Positions 1 through 7,821 of a stretch of 64,000 bases of DNA are shown in pieces. Position 1 is the first letter of the stretch; each line of letters starts with the position of its first letter. Made by a program: the position numbers and the translations under genes. This stretch comes from Hyphomonas sp. (lineage in GTDB: Bacteria; Pseudomonadota; Alphaproteobacteria; Caulobacterales; Hyphomonadaceae), in contig JACKIK010000001.1 in the NCBI GenBank assembly GCA_020638455.1, positions 682,001 to 746,000 on the forward strand, given 5' to 3'. Under the pieces are notes generated by a model, which was not told the origin of the DNA, made no database searches, and was given only the letters and a program-made list of their open reading frames with translations.

Positions 1-837
1 CAGCAGGATCGTGCCGTTATAATCGACAATCCGGTTCCAGATGCCCTTGCGCGGCCGGTGCAGCGCGCTGATCGGCTCGGAATGGTGATGGTCGTGGAAG
101 GCTTCTCCGCCGGTCAGCAGGCCAATCAGGTGATCCGCCCAGACCGGCGTCTTCAGATGGCCCAGCACATTGATGCCGTAGACAGTGGCGTGGAACTGGA
201 TCGCCCGGCCGATCACCACGCTGGCATGGATCAGCGCCGTCAGGACCAGCGAGCCGCCCGCCGCCCAGACGATCAGATAGATTATCGCAGGGATCACCAG
301 GTGCACGACCAGGCTGATTTCATTGTAGAACCGGTCCATCCAGACGACGACGGGCTGGGATTTCAGCCACATCGCCAGCGGCCGGTCGGTATCTTTTTTG
401 TCGCGCCACAGAATCCATCCGACCCAGGCCCAGCGCTTCGACTCGAAGGGATTGTGCGGATCGCCCGGCTGGTCGGAGAAGCGATGATGCTGCGAGTGAT
501 AGTTCACCCAGTCCTTCACGTTTCCCTGCATGGCGATGATCAGGTTGATCATCGTCATGATCTGCCCCGGCACGGCGAGCTCACCCGCCCGGTGCTGCAA
601 GATGCGGTGCAGCGGCCCGATGCCGGCATTGCACACGAAGATCGTGAACGCCACCACGCCGCCGGCAATTGCGAAATACCACCAGCGCAGCGTGAGTTCG
701 CTGAGGAAGATGCCAAGCAGCGCCATGGTCACGAACAGCGCAACGCCGAGGACCGGATAGCCAATCGCCGAGAAGAAACTCGCGAAATTGAAGGTTTTCC
801 AGTTTTTCGGAATCGCGATCGAACGCGGCAGTGTCAT
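1..837 (-). CDS. Fatty acid desaturase (acyl-CoA/acyl-lipid delta-9 type), 3' end cut by window edge
   Basis: Membrane di-iron desaturase that introduces a double bond into fatty acyl chains. The three histidine boxes of the family are visible: HRILQH at about residues 77-82, HSQHH at 114-118 and HDHHH at about 247-251, with hydrophobic segments near residues 25-45 and 52-68 and again between boxes two and three. The ATG at 837 is preceded on the minus strand by GGAGGGAAGA, a good ribosome site. 279 codons are present and the frame runs off position 1, so the C-terminus is missing. A CtrA-type box lies about 65 bp upstream. The family is clear; the exact substrate (acyl-CoA or phospholipid) cannot be told. 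Confidence 0.9.
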   Translation of the reverse strand, partial: MTLPRSIAIPKNWKTFNFASFFSAIGYPVLGVALFVTMALLGIFLSELTLRWWYFAIAGGVVAFTIFVCNAGIGPLHRILQHRAGELAVPGQIMTMINLIIAMQGNVKDWVNYHSQHHRFSDQPGDPHNPFESKRWAWVGWILWRDKKDTDRPLAMWLKSQPVVVWMDRFYNEISLVVHLVIPAIIYLIVWAAGGSLVLTALIHASVVIGRAIQFHATVYGINVLGHLKTPVWADHLIGLLTGGEAFHDHHHSEPISALHRPRKGIWNRIVDYNGTILL

Positions 838-902
838 GGTCTTCTTCCCTCCGGCTCCCGGCAAATGGGGAGCGATATGCCGGGATTCTCCGGCCGACTG
901 TC

Positions 903-917
903 TTAAGGCATCCTTAA
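903..917. promoter_or_regulatory. CtrA-type binding box TTAA-N7-TTAA
   Basis: TTAAGGCATCCTTAA is an exact match to the TTAA-N7-TTAA full site of the alphaproteobacterial cell-cycle regulator CtrA. It lies about 65 bp upstream of the desaturase start and 140 bp upstream of the divergent zinc-finger membrane protein. It is the only full site I noticed in the window. The spacing fits either promoter. Function is inferred from the motif alone. Confidence 0.45.
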
Positions 918-1056
918 GGGGAGTTTCGCGCCGGTAAAGGCCAAAGCGCCGCGATCACGGGCAAGTGCGCCAATGCGCCCCGGGGGTGACGGACAAAGCC
1001 GGTTTCGGATAGACAGGAACGCGCGGGAACAGGCACCAGGCGGGGTCTCAGGAAGT

Positions 1057-2226
1057 ATGGCGGACGAGCGCCGGACACAGGAAATCCGGGAACTGGAACG
1101 TCTCGGCATCGACTTCGAGTCGAGCCAGGACCCCTCGGACGTACGCGCTCCCTGCGACCTCAACGCGGACTGCGCGGCCTCTGAGGCCAACACGCTCATC
1201 CTCAACCTCCCCGAAGGCCGCTTCCGCTGCACCGCATGCGGCGCGCAGGGCAGCCTCGCCGATCTCATCCGGCTGAAGCACGATGCGGCGCGCGAACACC
1301 TGCCGGCCATCCCGGCACTGGACGCGCAGCTGATCGAGGACGATCCGCCGCCGGAGCCGCTGGACGCCGACTACCATCCTGCCCCGATCCGGCCGGGGCG
1401 CGCGGTCACGAAACAGGCGCCGCGGGTCCACACGCTCGGCGACGCCGACCGCCTTGAAGCGCGCTTCCCGCCCCCGAAGCCGAAGGAGAAGAAGCCCTTC
1501 AACGGCGAGAAACTGATCATCGCCCTGCTTTCGCTGGTGTTTCTCTGCGCCGGGCTGGCAGCAGCCGGCCTGTCGGGCTTTGCCAATTACCAGTCCTTTT
1601 CGAGTTCCGTGGCCGACCCGCTGCAGGCGGGCATCTGGGGCTGGACCGGCGTCATCGCCGCGGTGGTTTCGTTCGGCGGCTTCACCTTCTTCTACTGGCA
1701 CACGGCCAATCACCGCATGAAGGAGGGCTGGCGCGCCCTGCTCTTTGCGCTGGCCGGCATGGGCACCTCCATCATCGGCACGGAAGCCTACATTTCCGCC
1801 AACAACCAGGCCGCCGCCGCCGAGCTCACGCGCGCGGGCGACAACCGGGAGATCCTCGAAACCCAGATCGCGGACTGGCGCCGCCAGCTGGAAGGCATCC
1901 CGGCGGAAACCCGCTCGGTCGAAGGCCTCGAAGCCTACATTGCCGAAGTGGAGCGTGTCGGCCGGACCGAACAGAAGCCCTATCGCGACGCCCAGAACGA
2001 ACTCGGCCTAGCCAAACGGCGCGACGAGCTGCAGTCAAAGATCGACGCTGCCAATGCGGCGCTGCTGGGTGACGGCAGCGGCAATATCCTCACCGAAGCG
2101 CAGGCGCGCACCAATCTGCCATCATGGTTCTTCGCGATCATGCTGGAACTGTTTTCGAGCCAGGGCACGTCCATTGGCCTTGTTGCCTTGCTGATCCTGT
2201 TCGGACGCCGCCCGGCGCATGGTTAA
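1057..2226 (+). CDS. Membrane protein with N-terminal DnaG-like zinc finger and coiled coil, function unknown
   Basis: 389 residues, no family recognised as a whole. Near the N-terminus Cys33, Cys39, Cys58 and Cys61 (ending RFRCTACGAQGSLADLI) resemble the CHC2 zinc ribbon of DNA primase, in which a CxxCG knuckle is followed by G-x-(x)-D-(L/I)-I. A proline-rich acidic linker (about 90-150) leads to three predicted membrane helices (about 153-175, 190-212, 222-243), a charged helical stretch of about 85 residues likely to form a coiled coil, and a final helix near 360-385. Start chosen at the ATG after CAGGAAGT; an upstream ATG at 973 would add 28 poorly convincing residues. The layout suggests a cytoplasmic nucleic-acid or metal-binding head on a membrane anchor, but no activity can be named. 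Confidence 0.75.
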   Translation: MADERRTQEIRELERLGIDFESSQDPSDVRAPCDLNADCAASEANTLILNLPEGRFRCTACGAQGSLADLIRLKHDAAREHLPAIPALDAQLIEDDPPPEPLDADYHPAPIRPGRAVTKQAPRVHTLGDADRLEARFPPPKPKEKKPFNGEKLIIALLSLVFLCAGLAAAGLSGFANYQSFSSSVADPLQAGIWGWTGVIAAVVSFGGFTFFYWHTANHRMKEGWRALLFALAGMGTSIIGTEAYISANNQAAAAELTRAGDNREILETQIADWRRQLEGIPAETRSVEGLEAYIAEVERVGRTEQKPYRDAQNELGLAKRRDELQSKIDAANAALLGDGSGNILTEAQARTNLPSWFFAIMLELFSSQGTSIGLVALLILFGRRPAHG

Positions 2227-2318
2227 CAGGAACCACCTGTTTATTAACGAATTTCTCCCGGCAACCTACGCATGTTTCCTGAGAAAGCCGGGAACGCTTT
2301 TCGCGCCCCGCGCATAGG

Positions 2319-2399
2319 ATGGGTGAAGCGACTGTTTTGGTGCTTCTCCATCTTAAACTGTTTGATGGGCCAGCCCCGAAGGGCTGGCCCTCTTTTTTT
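2319..2399 (+). ncRNA. Possible small structured RNA (hairpin plus terminator) in a 349-bp intergenic gap
   Basis: The gap 2227-2575 holds no convincing gene. It contains two successive hairpins: ATGG-GT-GAAGC (2319-2329) pairing with GCTTC-T-CCAT (2342-2351), then a strong intrinsic terminator (2367-2399). The pair could be the 3' part of a small RNA, or simply the 3' UTR of the upstream membrane-protein gene. No clear promoter is visible, so the 5' end is unknown. Confidence 0.3.
2367..2399 (+). terminator. Strong Rho-independent terminator
   Basis: A perfect 10-bp stem, GGGCCAGCCC with a CGAA tetraloop and GGGCTGGCCC, is followed by TCTTTTTTT. This is the clearest intrinsic terminator in the window. 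It ends transcription from the zinc-finger membrane protein gene about 140 bp upstream, or from a small RNA. Confidence 0.92.
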
Positions 2400-2575
2400 G
2401 CGCCAGCGCCGGTCTGACCCGCCGGCCAGGTCCATGCCGAAGTGTCTTGAATTCAGCAGGGCTGGCCGCATAGTCAGTCATGGAGGGTTGGGCCGGTGCG
2501 CGTCTTGCACACGGCAGATTCCCAATTGATTGCGCAGGGTGCGCCGGATGCGCACCGAGGGAGTGTCCCGGTCTC

Positions 2576-3100
2576 ATGAACCTGTTTTTCCGGCTCCTTC
2601 GCGTCCTGTTCAGCGCCTACTTCTCAAAAACGCGCACGCATTTCATGGACGTGCACACGATCCGCTCCTCTGTGTGGATCGGCGACCATGACCTGCTCGG
2701 GCACATGACGAATTCCCGCTACGCCTCCTTTACGGATCTCGGCATCATGAATTTCATGGGCCGCACCGGCACGATGCGCGTCTTCCGCAAGCATGGCTGG
2801 ATCCCGGTGATCCAGCATGAGGCGCTGACCTATTTCCGCTCGATGAGTTTTCCGCAGAAGTTCGAGTTGCAGACGCAGATGGTCGGCTGGGACGGCACCT
2901 ATATGTGCTTCCGGCACATCTTTGTCGCCAATGGATGTACCGTGGCCACCAGCCGCATGATCGCCCGCCTGGTCGGGCGCCGCAAGGAGCGGGTCACAGC
3001 CGAAATGGCGCTGACCGCGCTTGGCGAGCCGATGGAGAGCCCGCCGCTCGAACAACCTTTCCTGGATGCCATCGCAGAACTGCGGGCGGCCAGGTCCTGA
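2576..3100 (+). CDS. Hotdog-fold thioesterase, THEM6/4HBT-like
   Basis: 174-residue protein of the 4-hydroxybenzoyl-CoA thioesterase superfamily, expected to hydrolyse acyl-CoA or act as a lipid-binding hotdog dimer. Key region: D-H-D-L-L-G-H-M-T-N-S-R-Y at about residues 36-48, where the family's catalytic Asp and the H-x-x-N-x-x-Y element fall. A hydrophobic N-terminal helix (NLFFRLLRVLFSAYF) precedes it, as in THEM6-like proteins. ATG at 2576 is preceded by GAGGGAG 12 bp upstream; the longer upstream reading is cysteine/glycine-rich and unlikely. Its stop TGA overlaps the putative CTG start of the nucleoside hydrolase, so the two are probably co-translated. Confidence 0.8.
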   Translation: MNLFFRLLRVLFSAYFSKTRTHFMDVHTIRSSVWIGDHDLLGHMTNSRYASFTDLGIMNFMGRTGTMRVFRKHGWIPVIQHEALTYFRSMSFPQKFELQTQMVGWDGTYMCFRHIFVANGCTVATSRMIARLVGRRKERVTAEMALTALGEPMESPPLEQPFLDAIAELRAARS

Positions 3101-4029
3101 CCCGCTCGCCCCTCCCCCTGATCATCGATTGCGACCCCGGGGTCGACGATGCGGTGATGCTGATGATGGCGCTGCTCAGCCCGGCGCTCGACGTGCGCGC
3201 AATCACCACCGTGGCGGGCAACGTGCCGCTGAACCTGACCAGCCGGAATGCCCGTATCCTGTGCCAGCTGATGGACCGCACCGACGTCCCGGTCTTTGCC
3301 GGCTGCCCGCGCCCCATCCTTCGCGCGCCGGTGACGGCAGAGGATTTCCACGGCGACAGCGGGATCGCCGGCCTCGACCCGTTCGAGCCGGACCGGCCGG
3401 TCGATCCCACGCACGCCGTCATGCATCTCGTCGATACGCTGCGCGCGGCGGCGCCCGGCGAGTACACGCTTGTCGTGACCGGACCGATGACCAATGTTGC
3501 TGCCGCACTCGTGCTCGACCCCTCGATCGCGCGCGGTATTTCCCGCCTCGTGCTGATGGCGGGGGCCGACAGCGAAGGTGGCAATATCACGCCGCATGCC
3601 GAGTTCAACGTTTTCGCGGATCCGCACGCAGCCGCCATCGTGTTCGAAGCCGGCATTCCGGCGACCGTCATGAGCCTCGACGTCACGCACACCGTGCGCG
3701 CGGAACTCCCCCGCATCGAACGGCTGAAGGCGCTGCGGTCCGAAAAGGCATCCATCATGATCCGCCTGCTCGAAGCGGCGAACGAACTGGAGGCGCGCTG
3801 GAAGGAAGGCCGAAAGGCACCGATGCACGATCCTTCCACCGTCGCATTCCTGCTCGCGCCGCAACTGTTCACGTCAACGCCCGCGACGGTCAGCGTCGTG
3901 ACGGATGCCGGTGAAACCTTCGGCCAGACGCAGGTCTCCACCGCCGGTGGTGGCCTCCATGACTGGGTCACCTCCGCCGATGCTGACGGCTTTTTCGGGC
4001 TGATCGAGGACATTCTGGAGCGCGCATGA
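3097..4029 (+). CDS. Nucleoside hydrolase (IU-NH family), probable CTG start
   Basis: Hydrolyses the N-glycosidic bond of ribonucleosides to free base plus ribose. The calcium-binding signature DCDPGVDDA sits at residues 11-19; VTGPMTNVA, the N-V-F-A-D-P-H-A segment and the C-terminal M-H-D-P element complete the fold. From the CTG at 3097 the protein has 310 residues, the usual family length, and begins six residues before the conserved beta strand. No ATG, GTG or TTG lies between the thioesterase stop and the motif; upstream GTG codons would add over 60 out-of-family residues. The CTGA overlap mimics an ATGA coupling site. Ribokinase follows with an ATGA overlap. Confidence 0.9.
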   Translation: MTRSPLPLIIDCDPGVDDAVMLMMALLSPALDVRAITTVAGNVPLNLTSRNARILCQLMDRTDVPVFAGCPRPILRAPVTAEDFHGDSGIAGLDPFEPDRPVDPTHAVMHLVDTLRAAAPGEYTLVVTGPMTNVAAALVLDPSIARGISRLVLMAGADSEGGNITPHAEFNVFADPHAAAIVFEAGIPATVMSLDVTHTVRAELPRIERLKALRSEKASIMIRLLEAANELEARWKEGRKAPMHDPSTVAFLLAPQLFTSTPATVSVVTDAGETFGQTQVSTAGGGLHDWVTSADADGFFGLIEDILERA

Positions 4030-4874
4030 TCACCGTCGTCGGATCCATCAATCTCGACATTGTCGCGACCGGGCCCAGCCTGCCCCGGCCCGGCGAAACT
4101 GTGACCGGCGCCCGTCTCGCCCGCTTTCCGGGCGGCAAGGGTGCAAACCAGGCACTTGCCGCAAAGCGCCTTGGCGCGGCGGTGCAGATGGTCGGTGCCG
4201 TCGGGGCGGACGACATGGCAACGGAAGCCCTGCGCCTCTTGCAGGAAGGAGGCGTCGACCTCTCCCAGGTCGCGCATATCAATGGCGAGACAACCGGCGC
4301 CGCGCTGATCGCCGTCTCGGCCGATGGCGAGAACCAGATCATCGTCTGCCCCGGCGCCAACAATGCGATCCGGCCGGAAGATACGGCGCACCTCCCGATC
4401 GAACACCTGATGGGCGTGCTGGAAGTGCCGGTGCCGGCCCTGCTGGCCGCAGCACGGGCGGCAACCGGCTTCGTCAGCCTCAACCTCGCCCCTGCCCTGC
4501 CCGTGCCGGACGAACTGCTCGCCGAGGCCGACCTGATCAGCGTCAACGAAACCGAAGCCGCCGTTTATGGCGACCGCCTGCACGCGCACGGCGCGCTGGT
4601 CGCCGTCTCGCTGGGCTCCGAGGGGGCTGCGCTGTACCGCAACGGACAGGAAATCGCCCGTGCAACGCCGCCGAAGGTCCACGTGGTCGATACGGTCGGC
4701 GCCGGCGACACCTTCACGGCGGCGCTGACTGTCGCCCTGCTGGAGGGCCGCCCGCCACAGGACGCACTCGCCTTTGCCGTCACCGCCGGCGCGCTGGCCT
4801 GCACGAAGCCCGGCGCCCAGCCGAGCCTTCCGCACCGCAGGGATGTCGAACAGCTTGCCTCGGGCGGGCAATGA
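4026..4874 (+). CDS. rbsK: Ribokinase (PfkB family)
   Basis: Phosphorylates ribose to ribose-5-phosphate. 282 residues, typical of the family. The N-terminal GSINLDIV, the substrate loop G-G-K-G-A-N-Q-A at about residues 37-44 and the C-terminal catalytic motif DTVGAGDTF (catalytic Asp near residue 233) are all intact. The start ATG overlaps the stop of the nucleoside hydrolase (ATGA) and has GGAG upstream. The pair makes a compact salvage unit: the hydrolase frees ribose and the kinase traps it for the pentose phosphate pathway. A related PfkB sugar kinase is the only serious alternative. Confidence 0.92.
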   Translation: MITVVGSINLDIVATGPSLPRPGETVTGARLARFPGGKGANQALAAKRLGAAVQMVGAVGADDMATEALRLLQEGGVDLSQVAHINGETTGAALIAVSADGENQIIVCPGANNAIRPEDTAHLPIEHLMGVLEVPVPALLAAARAATGFVSLNLAPALPVPDELLAEADLISVNETEAAVYGDRLHAHGALVAVSLGSEGAALYRNGQEIARATPPKVHVVDTVGAGDTFTAALTVALLEGRPPQDALAFAVTAGALACTKPGAQPSLPHRRDVEQLASGGQ

Positions 4875-4924
4875 CGCCATCAGTCGGGCGGCCCAACCTG
4901 CCCGCCTCCCGGAGACCCCAGCCC

Positions 4925-5722
4925 ATGTACCGATTGCTGTTCAGCCTGATCCTGGCTTCATTCGCCGCTTCGCCTGCCTTCGCCTGGGGCAAGACAGGAC
5001 ATCGCGTCGTCGCCGAGATCGCCGACCATTACCTGACCGACGATGCCGCCGCCGCCGTAAACGACATTCTCGGCCCGGAGAGCATGGCGGAAGCTGCCGA
5101 CTGGCCGGATTTCATGCGCTCGGATCCGGATGATTTCTGGCGCAACGACGCCAATCCCTGGCACTATGTGACGATCCCCGAGGGCAAGACGTACGCCGAG
5201 GTCGGGGCCCCGCCGGAGGGCGATGCGATTACCGCGCTCGCCCATTTCCGCGGCATCGTTCTCGACAAGAGCCAGCCGCTGGAACAGCGCCAGCTGGCCC
5301 TCCGCTTCATCATCCATATCGTCGGAGACCTGCAGCAACCGCTGCATGCCGGCAACGGCAAGGACCGCGGCGGCAACTTCTTCATCTGCTATTTCTTCGA
5401 CGAACTGACCAATCTCCACCATGTCTGGGACGAGGACCTGATCAATTACGAAGAGCTCTCGTATACGGAGTGGACGAACTGGCTGACGACGAAGATCACT
5501 TCAGAAGACCTGCTCGTCTGGTCGGCCGCAACACCGGCCATGTGGGCGGATGAAAGCGCCGCGATCCGCGACACGATCTACCCGGACCACCAGATCCTGC
5601 AGTGGGAATATGTCTACCAGACGCGCGCCATCCTGCGGCAGCAGCTCTCCAAGGGCGGCGTGCGGCTGGCGGCCTATCTCAACGCGATGTTTGCGGATGA
5701 GGCGGTTTCGCCTGTTGAGTAG
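4925..5722 (+). CDS. Secreted S1/P1-type nuclease
   Basis: Zinc-dependent single-strand nuclease/3'-nucleotidase, exported. A signal peptide (residues 1-20, cleavage after SPAFA) leaves Trp21 as the mature N-terminus, as required for its backbone to bind zinc in P1 nuclease. All other trinuclear zinc ligands are recognisable: His26, Asp62, His80, His131, Asp135, His141, His165 and Asp169. The ATG at 4925 is chosen because GGAGA lies 9 bp upstream and it begins the signal peptide; an ATG at 4871 overlapping rbsK would add 18 residues. The nuclease would release nucleotides/nucleosides outside the cytoplasm, feeding the hydrolase-ribokinase genes upstream. Confidence 0.93.
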   Translation: MYRLLFSLILASFAASPAFAWGKTGHRVVAEIADHYLTDDAAAAVNDILGPESMAEAADWPDFMRSDPDDFWRNDANPWHYVTIPEGKTYAEVGAPPEGDAITALAHFRGIVLDKSQPLEQRQLALRFIIHIVGDLQQPLHAGNGKDRGGNFFICYFFDELTNLHHVWDEDLINYEELSYTEWTNWLTTKITSEDLLVWSAATPAMWADESAAIRDTIYPDHQILQWEYVYQTRAILRQQLSKGGVRLAAYLNAMFADEAVSPVE

Positions 5723-5766
5723 CGGTCGTCGGTAGCTAGACACCTGATGGCGGATGTTCGCCGGAA

Positions 5767-6213
5767 TCAGGCATTGGTTGCGTCGCGTGCAAGCGCATTT
5801 GCAGCTATCGGCTCGGCGAGCCATCTATCAGAAAAGCACTCAAACGTCCCGTCTCGAAAGTAGAACAAGAAGTGCCGGCCGGGCACTCCATCTGTGATGG
5901 TCACCCAATCATCGGGTTGATCGGCAACTTCGTCCGTGCCGACAAGTTCGTAGAACTCGCCCCATGCTGGCGCAGTCTTGCTGTACCGACACTCTCCTCG
6001 ATACCATCCTTCATCATTGGTTCGACCGAGTCTAAAGCGGGAGCACGCTTTGAATCGAATTGCGCCAATGTCGCCTGAGGTAAAGTTCGGGTATTGGAAC
6101 GGGTTCAAGAAAAACTTTAGCAGCAAGTCTTGTCCAACGACCTCCACGCTCGGTTCGGGCGCATTGGGCTCAGCGTTCCAGCCGAAATTCAATTGTTGAA
6201 AGGTTGGTCTCAT
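5767..6213 (-). CDS. Hypothetical protein, AT-richer orphan
   Basis: 148 residues, not recognised. It is rich in Trp, Phe and acidic residues, has no membrane segment or signal peptide, and contains a central DWVTITDGVPGRHFLF stretch that looks like a small beta-sheet domain. Base composition is visibly lower in GC than its neighbours, and it sits alone between convergent nucY-type nuclease and rpoN, suggesting acquisition. Some contact-dependent or polymorphic-toxin immunity proteins look like this, but nothing in the sequence proves it. Confidence 0.55.
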   Translation of the reverse strand: MRPTFQQLNFGWNAEPNAPEPSVEVVGQDLLLKFFLNPFQYPNFTSGDIGAIRFKACSRFRLGRTNDEGWYRGECRYSKTAPAWGEFYELVGTDEVADQPDDWVTITDGVPGRHFLFYFRDGTFECFSDRWLAEPIAANALARDATNA

Positions 6214-6306
6214 CGTGGGCCGAACCTAAGTGAGAACCCACATCGCGCCAAGAGTCAGATTAGGGCCATTTGGTGCCATCCGCGAACAATAGCTTGAGTG
6301 AGTGCG

Positions 6307-7800
6307 TTACGCGCTGGCGCGGTTGATGCGGCGGCGCTGGACGCTGGACGGGATGTTCAGGCTCTCGCGGTATTTCGCGACGGTGCGGCGGGCGATGTCG
6401 ATGCCGTAGCCGGTCAGGATCTCGACGATCTGATCGTCCGACAGCACATCGTCGGCGGGCTCGTTTTCGATCAGCTGCTTGATCCGGTGACGGACGGCTT
6501 CAGCCGAATGCGCCTCCCCGCCCCCGGTTGCCGGGATCGCGGCCGAGAAGAAGTATTTCAGCTCGAACAGGCCGCGCGGGGTCGACATGTATTTGTTGGT
6601 CGTCACGCGGCTGACGGTGGATTCGTGCATCTCGATCGCATCCGCCACCTGCTTCAGGTTCAGCGGGCGCAGATGCGCGACGCCATGCGCGAAGAAGGCA
6701 TCCTGCTGGCGCACGATCTCGCTCGCCACTTTCAGGATGGTCCGGGCGCGCTGGTCGAGCGACTTGATCAGCCAGGTGGCAGACGCGGCGCACTCGGAAA
6801 TGAATTCCTTTTCCTTGTCGCGCATCGGCAGGGCTGTGACTTCGGCATAATAGGCCTTGTCCATCAGCACGCGCGGCAGCGTGTCGGAATTGAGCTCCAC
6901 GGCGAACATGCCGTTCGGCAGTTCACGGACGAACACGTCCGGTGCGACGGCGACCGTCGTGTCGCTGGAGAAACCGGCACCCGGCTTCGGCGACAGCTGG
7001 CGCAGCTCCGTCATCATGTCCATCAGGTCTTCCTTGCCGACGCCGCACAGCTCCGACAGGGTCTTCAGGTCATGCTTGGCGACGAGAGCGAGGTTCTCGA
7101 TCATCGCCTCCATCGCCGGGTCGTAGCGGCCGCGCTCCTTCAGCTGCAGGGCGAGGCATTCCGGAATGGTCCGGGCCATGACGCCGGTCGGCTCGAAGCC
7201 CTGGCAGACTTCCAGTACCGCCTCGACATTGGCAACGTCGGCGCCCAGCGCCTCGGCTACGTCCTCGACGGATGCCCGCAGGTAGCCGGCCTCGTCGGTC
7301 TCGTCGATCAGGCGTGCGGCGATCAGCCGGTCGGCATCCGACAGGCCGGCGAAATTCAGCTGCGCATGCAGGTGTTCGTGCAGCGACAGGTCGGAGGAAA
7401 GGTTCGCGGCAAAATCATAATCGTCGCCTGCGCCGCCGCCGCCGATGCCGGACCAGTCGGCCTTGGCCGACGGGCCGGATGCGCCCGCCGGCATCGCAGC
7501 ATCAGAGCCGGTGCCCGGCTCGTAGACATCCTCGCCCGGCGCGTCGAGCTGGTCGCGCGCTTCGCCGAGGCCGGAAGAATCGTCCAGCGACAGCTGTTCG
7601 CGGCGCTTCGGCTCTTCGCCGCCGTCGGCGCCCGGGCCGTCGCCTTCCTCGCCCTTGTTCAGCAGCGGGTTGCGCTCGATCTCGGCCTCGACAAACTCGG
7701 CGAGTTCCTGGTTCGACAGCTGGAGCAGCTTGATCGCCTGCTGCAGTTGCGGCGTCATTACCAGGGCCTGGCCCTGGCGCATGTCGAGTGACTGTTTCAT
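6307..7800 (-). CDS. rpoN: RNA polymerase sigma-54 factor
   Basis: 497 residues. Region I is the Gln/Leu-rich activator-contacting segment (QALVMTPQLQQAIKLLQLS, residues 10-28), followed by an acidic Gly-rich region II, the core-binding domain, the helix-turn-helix, and the RpoN box ARRTVAKYRE at residues 470-479 that reads the -24 element. Last gene of the rnd-lptC-lptA-lptB-rpoN run and separated from lptB by only about 20 bp. In many proteobacteria hpf and ptsN follow rpoN; here they are a separate unit near 35 kb. The psp locus in this window carries its own sigma-54 promoter and activator. Confidence 0.97.
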   Translation of the reverse strand: MKQSLDMRQGQALVMTPQLQQAIKLLQLSNQELAEFVEAEIERNPLLNKGEEGDGPGADGGEEPKRREQLSLDDSSGLGEARDQLDAPGEDVYEPGTGSDAAMPAGASGPSAKADWSGIGGGGAGDDYDFAANLSSDLSLHEHLHAQLNFAGLSDADRLIAARLIDETDEAGYLRASVEDVAEALGADVANVEAVLEVCQGFEPTGVMARTIPECLALQLKERGRYDPAMEAMIENLALVAKHDLKTLSELCGVGKEDLMDMMTELRQLSPKPGAGFSSDTTVAVAPDVFVRELPNGMFAVELNSDTLPRVLMDKAYYAEVTALPMRDKEKEFISECAASATWLIKSLDQRARTILKVASEIVRQQDAFFAHGVAHLRPLNLKQVADAIEMHESTVSRVTTNKYMSTPRGLFELKYFFSAAIPATGGGEAHSAEAVRHRIKQLIENEPADDVLSDDQIVEILTGYGIDIARRTVAKYRESLNIPSSVQRRRINRASA

Positions 7801-7821
7801 TCCCTAGCCCGCGCCTTCCGA

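Noticed and set aside
1057..2226. DNA primase or replication gene because of the zinc finger
   Set aside because: No TOPRIM or polymerase domain; the rest is membrane helices and coiled coil.
2994..4880. 628-codon minus-strand open frame over nucleoside hydrolase and ribokinase
   Set aside because: Antisense shadow of two well-supported genes; composition is not protein-like.
6298..7791. 497-codon plus-strand frame opposite rpoN
   Set aside because: Codon-phase shadow; rpoN has complete region I and the RpoN box.
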